Of a stretch of DNA of 64,000 nucleotides, positions 18,375 to 26,627 are shown in pieces (position 1 is the first letter of the stretch; every line of letters begins with the position of its first letter). The notes beneath the pieces are model-generated. The model made no database searches. It had not been told where the DNA came from and saw only the letters and a program-made list of their open reading frames with translations. This DNA comes from Larkinella rosea. GTDB taxonomy: Bacteria > Bacteroidota > Bacteroidia > Cytophagales > Spirosomataceae. The DNA is taken from contig NZ_RQJO01000010.1 of assembly GCF_003858635.1 (NCBI RefSeq), forward strand, positions 62,001 through 126,000, read 5' to 3'. The translations under genes were made by a program, and so were the position numbers.

Positions 18375-21236
18375 TTAAAAGTTGATTTGAACTCCCCCCA
18401 TAAACATCTTTGACTGGGGTTGCTGGGCGAAATCGATCCCTTCCGCCATGGCCTGATTACGGGCGAATTCGGGATCGAAACCCGGGTATTTTGTTTTTGT
18501 AAACAGATTCTGCGCTCCGACATACACCCGCAACCGGCTGGCACCGAACGTAGATGTCAGCGTTTCGGGTAGTGTGTAACCCAGTTGCAATGACTTTACC
18601 CGAAAGTAACCGCCCTCTTCAATGAAGCGATCCGACGGCCGGAAATTCCGGTTGCTCGATGCATCGGCGCGGGGTTGCGTAGTCGACGGTTTTTCGCGGG
18701 TCCAGCGACTGAGCACTTCCGTTCCGGCATTATACCGACCCTGATAGCCATTCAGCCAGTAGGCATTCGCATTGTAAAGCTGGTTGCCCGAAACACCTTG
18801 CAGCAGCACCGAAAGATCGAAATTCATGCTGCTTACGGAAGCCGACAACCCGTAATAGAACGTGGGAACCGGGCTTCCAAGAACCGTTTTATCGGCATCC
18901 GTGATTTTACCGTCTTTATTCAGGTCTGCGTAACGAATATCGCCGGGTTCAGTACCGGTCAGGTTCGGATTCTTGATGATTTCGTCGCGGTTTTGAAAGA
19001 TTCCCACGCGCTGAAAACCGTTGTAGCTTCCCACCGGCTCTCCCACCATCGTGGCCGTAACGGTTTCGTCCTGCACCAGACCGCCCAAAACGGGGGTCGG
19101 CCGGTCACCCAGCGAAATCACTTTGTTTTTCTGCCAGCTGGCAAAACCGGTCACGTTGAACGTAATCCATTCGTTGCTCCGCTCGGCGGTCAGAGACAGG
19201 TCAATTCCCGAATTATCCACGGTTCCGGCATTGGTCAGCGGGGCTGCGGCTCCGACCGACGCCGGCAGCGGAACCTCCACGAGCAAATCCGTCGTGCGTT
19301 TCCGAAAATAGTCGACCCGCAGTTTTACACGATTGTCGAACCCACTTACATCCAGTCCCACATTGCTGGTTGTCGTGGTTTCCCAGCGAATACCAGGATT
19401 GGGTAAGGTGCTGGGAAAAGCGCCGACGCCCAGAAAGGAGTTGGTCGGCCCGAATGGATAATTATAATTCTGGGCAATCAGAGAGGCATATTGAAAATCG
19501 CCGACATTATCGTTACCGGTTTTCCCCCATCCCGCCCGCAGTTTGACGGTAGTCAGATACGGCACCGATTCCAGAAATTTTTCTTTATTGATGGACCAGG
19601 CCGCCCCAAGCGAGGGAAAGGCGCCGAAGCGATGCCCCGGCCCAAACCGCGACGAACCATCGCGCCGTAATACCGCGGTCAGCCAGTATTTCTTTTCGTA
19701 ATCGTACGACAACTGCCCCATCAGGCTCACGATCCGGTAGAAGGCGTAGGCCCCTCCCACGGTCCGGTTTCTGGACGACTGCCCCGCCGTAAGCGATCGG
19801 ATGTCGTTTCCGGGCAACCCGTCGGCATAGGCGGTGATGTCATTGTTATTGTACGTCTGACGGCTTCCGGCCAGCAAAACCGCCAGCGAATGAGCCCCCG
19901 CCGTGCGGGTATAACTCAATTGATGATGCAGCAGCGTGTTGTAGCCCGTCTGTTTGGCGCGGGCCAGCGAAGCCGTCAGGTTAATGTTATATTCGCCCAT
20001 GTTGAAGGCGGGCATGGAATACGCGCGGTCGAAATTCCGCAGGTCGAAACCGAGCGTGGCGCGGTACGTCAGGCCATCGAACAAGGTCCATTCGCCGAAC
20101 AAATCCCCAATCAGGTTCAGCGACGTATGCCGGTCGTTGGTCAAAACCGACAACCCAATGGGATTAAGCGCGTCGTTGCTGGCATCCAGATACGTCGTTC
20201 CTTCGTAACCGCCAACGCGCTTGGGGTTAGTGATTGACAAATAGGGCGCACTTTTTATCGCCTGCTCAATGGGCGAACGGCCACTGGTACCTTCGTTGGC
20301 ATGTTCAACAGCCTGACTGACGGTCAGGTGCTGACCTACCTTCAGGTTCTCGAGCAGATCAAAATCCGTATTGAGCCGAACTGAAAACCGCTCAAAATCG
20401 GAGCCCAGAATGACGCCATCCTGTTTGAAATAATCAGCGGCCACCAGGTAGCGGGCCGATTCGGTCCCGCCCGCTACCGAGACGTAGGCACTGCGCACGG
20501 GCGCCGGACGAAGCAAAGCTCCGAGCCAGTCGGTATTGGTTTTCAACAAGGTATCCAGCGACACCTGATTGGTCAGTTTAAACGCCGGAATCAGTCCGCC
20601 GTTCGAGCGACTGTCGTTGATGTAATCGATGTATTGACGGGTGTTGAGAAGTTGGGGCCGTTGATTCACCCGTTGAACGCCCGTCAATAAATCGACTGAC
20701 ACGCGCGGTTTTCCGATGGTTCCTTTTTTCGTCGTAATCAGCAAAACGCCATTCGACCCCCGCATGCCGTACAGGCCCGTCGATGCAGCGTCTTTCAGCA
20801 CCTCCACCGACTCGATGGCGTTTGGGGCCAGCCAGTTTAAATTATCCGTTTGTCCGATAATCATTCCATCGACCACCACTAAGGGGGACGTATCGCCAAA
20901 CCGTCCTGGTCCGTGAATTTGCAGGGTTGCCCCCCCGCCCGGTTTGCCGGAGTTGGAGCGTACCAGCAAACCGGCTACCTGTCCCTGCAAGGCTTGCATG
21001 AGATTTGCGGTAACAATTCGATTCAGTTTTTGGCTGGAAACCGTATCCGTCGAGCCGACATTCCGGAAGGCTGTCAGCTGGCCATTGCGGATCGAAAGTG
21101 AATCATCAGATTGTTTTTGGGAAGAGGCTGTTGCGGGTAGTTGAGTAATTAAAAGTACAAGAGAACAGGTAGTTAAAAAATGGGTTGACGTTGTCCATAA
21201 CGTTGAGAAACACCGAAAATGCGGTGAGTGTATCAT
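18375..21236 (-). CDS. susC: SusC/RagA-family TonB-dependent transporter
   Basis: The 953-residue outer-membrane transporter has a long signal region and enters almost directly into the plug domain: LMQALQGQVAGLLVRSNSGKPGGGATLQIHGPGRFGDTSPLVVVDGMIIG, then LKDAASTGLYGMRGSNGVLLITTKKG. The barrel includes ATLGFDLRNFDRAYSMP and ends GGVQINF. It lacks the N-terminal carboxypeptidase-like sandwich normally preceding the plug in SusC proteins, making it shorter than usual. It is co-oriented with the SusD gene 106 bases downstream and pairs with it for uptake of a complex nutrient. A good promoter lies upstream. Confidence 0.95.
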   Translation of the reverse strand: MIHSPHFRCFSTLWTTSTHFLTTCSLVLLITQLPATASSQKQSDDSLSIRNGQLTAFRNVGSTDTVSSQKLNRIVTANLMQALQGQVAGLLVRSNSGKPGGGATLQIHGPGRFGDTSPLVVVDGMIIGQTDNLNWLAPNAIESVEVLKDAASTGLYGMRGSNGVLLITTKKGTIGKPRVSVDLLTGVQRVNQRPQLLNTRQYIDYINDSRSNGGLIPAFKLTNQVSLDTLLKTNTDWLGALLRPAPVRSAYVSVAGGTESARYLVAADYFKQDGVILGSDFERFSVRLNTDFDLLENLKVGQHLTVSQAVEHANEGTSGRSPIEQAIKSAPYLSITNPKRVGGYEGTTYLDASNDALNPIGLSVLTNDRHTSLNLIGDLFGEWTLFDGLTYRATLGFDLRNFDRAYSMPAFNMGEYNINLTASLARAKQTGYNTLLHHQLSYTRTAGAHSLAVLLAGSRQTYNNNDITAYADGLPGNDIRSLTAGQSSRNRTVGGAYAFYRIVSLMGQLSYDYEKKYWLTAVLRRDGSSRFGPGHRFGAFPSLGAAWSINKEKFLESVPYLTTVKLRAGWGKTGNDNVGDFQYASLIAQNYNYPFGPTNSFLGVGAFPSTLPNPGIRWETTTTSNVGLDVSGFDNRVKLRVDYFRKRTTDLLVEVPLPASVGAAAPLTNAGTVDNSGIDLSLTAERSNEWITFNVTGFASWQKNKVISLGDRPTPVLGGLVQDETVTATMVGEPVGSYNGFQRVGIFQNRDEIIKNPNLTGTEPGDIRYADLNKDGKITDADKTVLGSPVPTFYYGLSASVSSMNFDLSVLLQGVSGNQLYNANAYWLNGYQGRYNAGTEVLSRWTREKPSTTQPRADASSNRNFRPSDRFIEEGGYFRVKSLQLGYTLPETLTSTFGASRLRVYVGAQNLFTKTKYPGFDPEFARNQAMAEGIDFAQQPQSKMFMGGVQINF

Positions 21237-21281
21237 ACCTGGAGTGGGTTAGAGGAAGTAATTCCGAAAGTTACTTACCTC

Positions 21282-21310
21282 CAAACGTAACAAGAATAAT
21301 ACCAATCAAA
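21282..21310 (-). promoter_or_regulatory. Promoter of the susC-susD operon
   Basis: On the minus strand TTTG (21310-21307) is followed after 17 bases by TACGTTTG (21289-21282), an exact TAnnTTTG match. This is the best-formed Bacteroidota promoter in the window. It would give a leader of roughly 40 bases before the SusC start at 21236, and it overlaps the T-tract of the upstream terminator. Confidence 0.65.
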
Positions 21311-21349
21311 AAATAAAAAGTCTGCGCAATCACAAAGATTACGCAGACT
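21305..21349 (-). terminator. Intrinsic terminator of the UDP-glucuronate decarboxylase gene
   Basis: Arms AGTCTGCG(T)AATC and GATTGCGCAGACT (13 bases, one mismatch) enclose the loop TTTGT. On the minus strand they are followed directly by TTTTTATTTTTTG. This is a textbook rho-independent terminator for the gene ending at 21443. Confidence 0.8.
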
Positions 21350-21356
21350 CCCCGTA

Positions 21357-21433
21357 CCCACGGACTTTAGTCCGTGTTTATTCGCGACAACTGGCGTTTT
21401 ATTACCCATTCACCCGGACTTTAGTCCGTGGGT
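21357..21433. repeat. REP-like palindrome pair (copy 1)
   Basis: Two palindromes, CACGGACTTTAGTCCGTG (21359-21376) and a close variant CCGGACTTTAGTCCGTGG (around 21414-21431), are about 37 bases apart. The outer flanks CCCAC and GTGGG are mutually inverted, so the whole unit is a larger inverted structure. The same unit recurs at 45753-45834. Confidence 0.75.
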
Positions 21434-21442
21434 CCGTGTCTG

Positions 21443-22423
21443 TTATTTCTTCACAAACTCGCGGTGATAGGCGGCTTTGTACAATTCTTCTTCCGGCAAA
21501 CTGCGGAAATAATCGTACGTGATGCGCAATCCTTCGGCGCGCGATACCTTCGGTTCCCAACCCAGAATCGCTTTCGCCCGGGTGATGTCCGGTTTCCGTT
21601 GCTTCGGATCGTCCGTGGGCAGCGGTTTTACGATGAGCTTTTGTTTGGTACCCGTTAGCTTGATAATTTCTTCGCCAAACTCGCGGATGGTGATTTCACC
21701 GGGATTACCAATGTTGACCGGATACGCGTAGTCGCTCAGCAACAACCGGTAAATTCCTTCAACCAGATCGTCGACGTAGCAGAACGAGCGCGTCTGGCTG
21801 CCATCGCCGAAAACCGTAAGGTCTTCTCCGCGCAACGCCTGACCAATGAAGGCGGGCAACACCCGACCATCATTCAGCCGCATCCGGGGGCCGTAGGTGT
21901 TAAAAATCCGTACAATCCGGGTTTCCAGGCCGTGGTAGGTGTGGTACGCCATTGTGATCGCTTCCTGAAACCGCTTGGCTTCGTCGTAAACACCGCGCGG
22001 CCCAACCGGGTTGACATTACCCCAGTAATCCTCGTTCTGCGGGTGAACCGCCGGATCGCCGTAGACTTCCGATGTGGACGCAATCAGCACCCGGGCGTTT
22101 TTGACCCGCGCCAGACCGAGGCAATTGTGAATTCCCAACGAGCCGACTTTCAGGGTCTGAATAGGAATTTTCAAATAATCGATCGGGCTGGCGGGCGACG
22201 CAAAATGGAGGATATAGTCCAGATCGCCCGAAACGTGGATGAATTTCGAGACGTCGTGGTGATAAAACTCGAAATTAGGCAACGGAAACAAATGCTCAAT
22301 GTTGCGAATATCGCCCGTAATCAGGTTGTCCATCGCAATGACGTGGTAGCCTTCCCTGATAAAGCGATCGCAAAGGTGCGACCCCAAAAAACCAGCCCCG
22401 CCCGTAATTAGTACGCGTTTCAT
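21443..22423 (-). CDS. uxs: UDP-glucuronate decarboxylase (UDP-xylose synthase)
   Basis: The 326-residue extended SDR converts UDP-glucuronate to UDP-xylose. It has the NAD-binding [10 protein letters not shown] at residues 8-17. The active-site segment [10 protein letters not shown] supplies Glu119, a residue type characteristic of the decarboxylases where epimerases have Ser, and Tyr146 with Lys150 (YDEAK) forms the catalytic pair. [10 protein letters not shown] near the end matches the conserved Arg region. The substrate is supplied by the UDP-glucose dehydrogenase encoded just upstream, so the pair makes a xylose donor for surface glycans. A 22-bp perfect hairpin separates the two genes. 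Confidence 0.92.
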   Translation of the reverse strand: MKRVLITGGAGFLGSHLCDRFIREGYHVIAMDNLITGDIRNIEHLFPLPNFEFYHHDVSKFIHVSGDLDYILHFASPASPIDYLKIPIQTLKVGSLGIHNCLGLARVKNARVLIASTSEVYGDPAVHPQNEDYWGNVNPVGPRGVYDEAKRFQEAITMAYHTYHGLETRIVRIFNTYGPRMRLNDGRVLPAFIGQALRGEDLTVFGDGSQTRSFCYVDDLVEGIYRLLLSDYAYPVNIGNPGEITIREFGEEIIKLTGTKQKLIVKPLPTDDPKQRKPDITRAKAILGWEPKVSRAEGLRITYDYFRSLPEEELYKAAYHREFVKK

Positions 22424-22456
22424 ATTCTAGTTTATAAGTTTTTCCAGTTTATTGTC

Positions 22457-22507
22457 TATAGTTAAATCGGGCGGTTTTCAGTGTAAAAACCGCCCGATTT
22501 AACTATA
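22457..22507. terminator. 22-bp perfect hairpin between ugd and uxs
   Basis: The arm at 22457-22478 (TATAGTTAAATCGGGC then GGTTTT) is exactly complementary to 22486-22507, with the 7-base loop CAGTGTA. It lies 19 bases after the ugd stop on the minus strand. It may terminate ugd transcription or shield the mRNA, and a symmetrical action on either strand is possible. Confidence 0.75.
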
Positions 22508-22526
22508 ACCTATTTTCATTTGCGTT

Positions 22527-23858
22527 TTACGCCGTTTGCGAAACTTCCGGAGTAACCGTTTCCCGACCGATGCTGTAATAGGTGTAACCAACTTCTTTCA
22601 TCTGGTCGAGTTCGTAGACATTCCGGCCGTCGAAAATCAGTTTATTTTTTAGCAACAGGTTCATTTTACCAAAGTCCGGCGTCCGGAACAGCGGCCACTC
22701 GGTCATGATCACCAGTGCATCGGCGTCATCCAGGGCGGCATAGGACGTGTGGGCGTAGTTGATCTGATTGCCCAGAATATTCCGCACATTGTCCATTGCT
22801 TCGGGATCATACACCGTCACCTTCGCGCCTTCTTTCAACAGCGCACGGATGTTTTCCAGCGCCGGCGCTTCCCGGATGTCGTCGGTATACGGTTTAAAGG
22901 CCAGCCCCCAAACCGCAATGGTTTTCCCTTTCAGGTCGCCGTCGAAATGCCCTTTGATGAGCGGCAGCAATTTGCTCTTCTGTTTGGCGTTCACGTCCAT
23001 CACCGACTTCAGAATCTGGAAATCGTAGTCGTATTCCTGAGCGGTTTTGGCCAGCGCCTGTACGTCTTTCGGAAAACAGCTCCCGCCGTAACCGATTCCG
23101 GCGAACAAAAACCGCTTGCCAATCCGGCTGTCGGTTCCGATGCCCCGGCGAATGTCGTCGACGTTGGCTCCGGCCTTTTCGCACAGGTTGGCAATCTCAT
23201 TCATGAACGAAATTTTAACGGCCAGGAACGCATTAGCGGCATATTTGGTCATTTCGGCGGATCGTTCGTCCATGAAAATAACCGGGTTACCCTGCCGAAC
23301 CAGTGGCGCATACAACTTATTCAAAACCGCTTTGGCTTTATCCGATTTCGTTCCGATCACGACGCGGTCGGGTTTCATGAAATCATCAACAGCGACACCT
23401 TCACGCAGGAACTCGGGGTTTGAAACCACATCGAAATCGATTTTGGCACCCCGGGAAATATGCACCCAAACCTTTTCCGCCGTTCCGACCGGCACCGTGC
23501 TTTTGTCGACAATCACAGCGTATTGTTTCAGCAACGGCCCCAGATCGTCGGCCACTTTCAGGATATATTTCAAGTCAGCCGAACCGTCTTCGCCCGGAGG
23601 AGTGGGCAGGGCCAGAAAAATAACCTCCGCGCCTTCAATCCCTTCGGCCAGATTGGTCGTAAATTTCAAACGACCTTCGGCAGTATTCCGGTTGAACAGA
23701 ACGTCGAGACCCGGCTCATAAATAGGAATGATTCCGTTGTTCAGTTTTTCAACTTTCCGCTCGTCAATATCGACGCAGACGACCTGGTTACCGGTTTCGG
23801 CAAAGCACGTTCCCGTTACAAGTCCGACATACCCGGTTCCAATAACTGCTAATTTCAT
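22527..23858 (-). CDS. ugd: UDP-glucose 6-dehydrogenase
   Basis: The 443-residue cytoplasmic enzyme oxidises UDP-glucose to UDP-glucuronate with two NAD. The N-terminal Rossmann fold shows MKLAVIGTGYVGLVTGTCFAE. The central domain has the MTKYAANAFLAVKISFMNE helix and the catalytic Cys261 in GIGYGGSCFPKD, and the C-terminal UDP-binding domain includes LAFKPYTDDIREAP. It is followed on the same strand by the UDP-xylose synthase gene, forming a short nucleotide-sugar pathway. A TATTTTTG box 83 bases upstream is its likely promoter. Confidence 0.96.
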   Translation of the reverse strand: MKLAVIGTGYVGLVTGTCFAETGNQVVCVDIDERKVEKLNNGIIPIYEPGLDVLFNRNTAEGRLKFTTNLAEGIEGAEVIFLALPTPPGEDGSADLKYILKVADDLGPLLKQYAVIVDKSTVPVGTAEKVWVHISRGAKIDFDVVSNPEFLREGVAVDDFMKPDRVVIGTKSDKAKAVLNKLYAPLVRQGNPVIFMDERSAEMTKYAANAFLAVKISFMNEIANLCEKAGANVDDIRRGIGTDSRIGKRFLFAGIGYGGSCFPKDVQALAKTAQEYDYDFQILKSVMDVNAKQKSKLLPLIKGHFDGDLKGKTIAVWGLAFKPYTDDIREAPALENIRALLKEGAKVTVYDPEAMDNVRNILGNQINYAHTSYAALDDADALVIMTEWPLFRTPDFGKMNLLLKNKLIFDGRNVYELDQMKEVGYTYYSIGRETVTPEVSQTA

Positions 23859-23940
23859 GTGGAGTAATTAAGTTATATACTAAGGATGGTTGATGGAAGT
23901 CAATTGATTTGTACTTTTTATATACTTGGATTGCAGGACA

Positions 23941-23948
23941 CAAAAATA
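23941..23948 (-). promoter_or_regulatory. Probable -7 promoter box of ugd
   Basis: The minus strand reads TATTTTTG, an exact TAnnTTTG match, 83 bases before the ugd ATG. No TTG was found at 17-23 bases upstream. It lies in the 316-base divergent spacer 23859-24174, which otherwise holds only AT-rich sequence and the opposite promoter. Confidence 0.45.
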
Positions 23949-24116
23949 GATTTTTTTGCTCAATTCCGACTGTCGATTCCTGAATTTGTGAGGGACAGGC
24001 CAAACATGATCGCTAGCAGGCTGGTTGAATGACAGTTAGAGCGCGATTTTGGCAGCTCAACCAATTGATAAAACCGGTTGTCAATTGATTTCCCAAGCGG
24101 TTTGGGACTATCGGTA

Positions 24117-24124
24117 TATTTTTG
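24117..24124 (+). promoter_or_regulatory. Probable -7 promoter box of the acyl-CoA dehydrogenase gene
   Basis: TATTTTTG matches TAnnTTTG exactly and lies 50 bases before the ATG at 24175. A TTTG at 24101 is too close to serve as a standard -33 element, so only the -7 half is well supported. Confidence 0.45.
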
Positions 24125-24174
24125 TAGATTATTACTAAAATCAGGAAGATTCGGCCACACAACACAGCACGTTC

Positions 24175-25329
24175 ATGACTTCAGAAATTGTAGAAAACCA
24201 AGTACAAGATACCGCGCAGCTTATTGCGCAAACCGTTCGCGACTTTGCCGCGCGGCAAATCCGGCCTTTTGTGCGGGATTGGGACGAAAGCCAGCATTTT
24301 CCGCTCGAAACCATGCGCCAGTTGGGCGAGCTGGGTTTACTGGGCGTTTTGGTGCCGGAAGAATACGGGGGGTCGGGGCTGGGGTACCGCGAATACGTCG
24401 GAGCGATTGTTGAATTGGCTAAAGTCGATGGCGCGATCGGGCTGTCGATGGCGGCCCATAACTCCCTGTGTACGAACCACATCTTAACATTTGGCAATCC
24501 CGGGCAGAAGAATAAGTATTTACCCAAACTGGCCACCGGCGAATGGATCGGTGCCTGGGGGCTTACGGAACCGAATACCGGTTCGGATGCGGGCAATATG
24601 AAAACCGTTGCCGTTCGGGATGGCGACGACTGGGTGTTGAATGGTTCGAAGAACTTTATCACGCACGGCAAAAGTGGCCATGTAGCGGTGGTCATTGCCC
24701 GAACGGGGGCGCCCAACACCGCCCACAACGCCACGGCTTTTGTCGTCGAACGCGATACAGCCGGGTTTTCGGGGGGGAAAAAAGAAGATAAACTGGGGAT
24801 GCGCGCGTCGGAAACGGCGGAGATGCTCTTTCAGGATTGCCGCATTCCCGACAGTCAGCGGCTGGGTGAAGTCGGCGATGGCTTTGTTCAATCGCTGAAA
24901 ATTCTGGATGGCGGCCGGATTTCAATCGCGGCCCTGAGCCTCGGCATCGCGATGGGTGCCTACGAACACGCTTTGAAATACGCCCAGGAACGGCAGCAGT
25001 TCGGCCAGCCGATTGCCCGGTTTCAGGCCATTGCGTTTAAACTGGCCGATTTAGCCACCACCATCGAAGCGGCAAAACTATTGACCTATCAGGCGGCCGA
25101 TTTGAAAGATGCCGGAAAACCGGTGACGAAAGAGTCGGCGATGGCGAAACTCTATGCGTCGGAAGTGGCCGTAAAAACCGCCGACGAAGCCGTACAGATT
25201 TTCGGCGGGTATGGCTACATCAAAGATTTTCCGGTTGAGAAATTTTACCGCGACGCCAAGCTCTGCACCATCGGCGAGGGCACCAGCGAAATCCAGCGGG
25301 TGGTTATTTCACGGCTGTTGCTACCCTAA
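24175..25329 (+). CDS. Short-chain-type acyl-CoA dehydrogenase
   Basis: The 384-residue FAD enzyme introduces the alpha,beta double bond in acyl-CoA during fatty-acid or branched amino-acid breakdown. The N-terminal helical domain is followed by the FAD/substrate segments WGLTEPNTGSDAGNMKT and FITHGKSGHVAVV. Next come the helix containing RQQFGQPIARFQAIAFKLAD and the C-terminal QIFGGYGYIKDFPVEKFYRDAK. The catalytic base is Glu368 in IGEGTSEIQ, the position used by butyryl-CoA-type enzymes. Chain-length preference is inferred only from that residue. It is monocistronic, ending in a good terminator. Confidence 0.93.
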   Translation: MTSEIVENQVQDTAQLIAQTVRDFAARQIRPFVRDWDESQHFPLETMRQLGELGLLGVLVPEEYGGSGLGYREYVGAIVELAKVDGAIGLSMAAHNSLCTNHILTFGNPGQKNKYLPKLATGEWIGAWGLTEPNTGSDAGNMKTVAVRDGDDWVLNGSKNFITHGKSGHVAVVIARTGAPNTAHNATAFVVERDTAGFSGGKKEDKLGMRASETAEMLFQDCRIPDSQRLGEVGDGFVQSLKILDGGRISIAALSLGIAMGAYEHALKYAQERQQFGQPIARFQAIAFKLADLATTIEAAKLLTYQAADLKDAGKPVTKESAMAKLYASEVAVKTADEAVQIFGGYGYIKDFPVEKFYRDAKLCTIGEGTSEIQRVVISRLLLP

Positions 25330-25330
25330 A

Positions 25331-25361
25331 AGAAAAGGCGGAGAATAACCCCGCCTTTTCT
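25331..25361 (+). terminator. Intrinsic terminator of the acyl-CoA dehydrogenase gene
   Basis: Arms AGAAAAGGCGG and CCGCCTTTTCT (11 bases, exact) flank a 9-base loop two bases after the stop codon. The A-rich 5' arm and T-rich 3' arm give it terminator potential in both directions. Confidence 0.75.
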
Positions 25362-25382
25362 ATCTATTCACAATTAAACCTC

Positions 25383-25583
25383 TTACTGACTACTCTTTTT
25401 CTCGGTCTTTTTCACTTCGGTTTTTTTGGCCATGACGTGGTGTTTGCCATGCTTGCCTTTCATTTTTTCGCCTTTCATGGCGGTGTTGGTAGTTGCTGTG
25501 GATTTAGCCGGTTTGTCCTGCGAAAAAGCGGCCGGTGCTGCTAAGATAGCCGCGCAAACAGCGGCAATGATCAACTTCTTCAT
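25383..25583 (-). CDS. Small secreted Lys/His-rich peptide
   Basis: The 66-residue product has a clear Sec signal (MKKLIIAAVCAAILAAPAAFSQ, cleavage after about residue 21). The mature part is short and extremely basic, with KGEKMKGKHGKHHVMAKK and KKTEVKKTEKK. Similar short basic secreted peptides occur in many Bacteroidota, with no established function that I know of. The His/Met/Lys content could bind metal or anionic polymers, but this is speculative. It converges with the acyl-CoA dehydrogenase gene and shares its bidirectional hairpin. Confidence 0.75.
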   Translation of the reverse strand: MKKLIIAAVCAAILAAPAAFSQDKPAKSTATTNTAMKGEKMKGKHGKHHVMAKKTEVKKTEKKSSQ

Positions 25584-25796
25584 GGTATTGACCTTTTTTG
25601 ATAGTTAATTTAAACCTGCCTATCGACTGATTTCTAATGAAAGGTCAAAATTTTCTATTAAATCCCTGTTAAGTTTGATTTAAAAGAGGATTAAAGATTG
25701 AGCAGGGAATTGGCTTTACAGGTAGTGATTTATCGTTTCAAGTATAGGCGTGGTGAACCAAAAACTTCAGGCCATAAAGGCTATACTTATTAAACC

Positions 25797-26567
25797 TTAT
25801 TGTTCTTCATAATGATAGGTCAACCCGCCATCCACAAAATAAGTACTGCCGGTTACGTAGGCGGCATCTTCGCTCGCCAGAAAAGCCACGACAGCAGCCA
25901 CTTCTTCCGGTTTGCCCAGGCGCTTCATCGGGATGTTTTTCAACAGATTATTAAGTAATTCCGGCGTTTCCAGTAAATGCTGGTTGATCGGTGTGGCTAC
26001 GGCACCCGGCGCTACGTTGTTGATCCGGATGTTTAGCGGGGCCAGTTCGGTGGCCAGGTTTCGGGTAAGCATTTTCAAACCGCCTTTACTGGCGCAATAG
26101 GCTGCGAAATGAGGAAAGATAATTTCCTCGTGGACCGAACTCATGTTCACCACCACACCCGGGCGGTTATTCGCCCGACAATACTTCACAAACGCCTGAA
26201 TACCAAAGAATACGCCTTTCAAATTGGTATTCATCACAAAATCGTATTCGTCTTCGGTGACATCCCAAAAGTCGTGATTGCGCTCAACCCCGGCGTTATT
26301 GACCAGCGCATCCAAACGTCCAAAGGTTTCAATCGCACTGGTCACCAGGCCAATCACGTTTTTCGGATCGCTGACATCAGCAGCAATGAATCTCGCCTGC
26401 TGCCCCATGGCCGTAATCTGATCGATAATGCCCTGGCCTCGCTCATCAAACTTGCGGCCGTTCAGGATGATGTTCGCGCCTTCGCTTGCCATCCGCAACG
26501 CACAAGCCGCCCCAATGCCCTGCGTACTGCCGGTTATCAAGACCGTTTTCCCTTCGAATCGTTTCAT
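25797..26567 (-). CDS. SDR oxidoreductase, glucose 1-dehydrogenase-like
   Basis: From the ATG at 26567 the protein has 256 residues, normal for classical SDRs; an earlier in-frame ATG adds 20 unrelated residues. The NAD(P) motif is TGSTQGIG, the structural motif NNAG follows, and the active site is MSSVHE with YCASK. The SSVHE plus YxASKGG combination is typical of glucose 1-dehydrogenases. It lies 60 bases after the glycosidase gene on the same strand, so released glucose could be its substrate. That functional link is inference. Confidence 0.85.
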   Translation of the reverse strand: MKRFEGKTVLITGSTQGIGAACALRMASEGANIILNGRKFDERGQGIIDQITAMGQQARFIAADVSDPKNVIGLVTSAIETFGRLDALVNNAGVERNHDFWDVTEDEYDFVMNTNLKGVFFGIQAFVKYCRANNRPGVVVNMSSVHEEIIFPHFAAYCASKGGLKMLTRNLATELAPLNIRINNVAPGAVATPINQHLLETPELLNNLLKNIPMKRLGKPEEVAAVVAFLASEDAAYVTGSTYFVDGGLTYHYEEQ

Positions 26568-26627
26568 ATCTTTTTGTGCTTTTGAACTAAGTACCAGCTG
26601 GTTTGAATCAAACCGAAACCATTTCAA

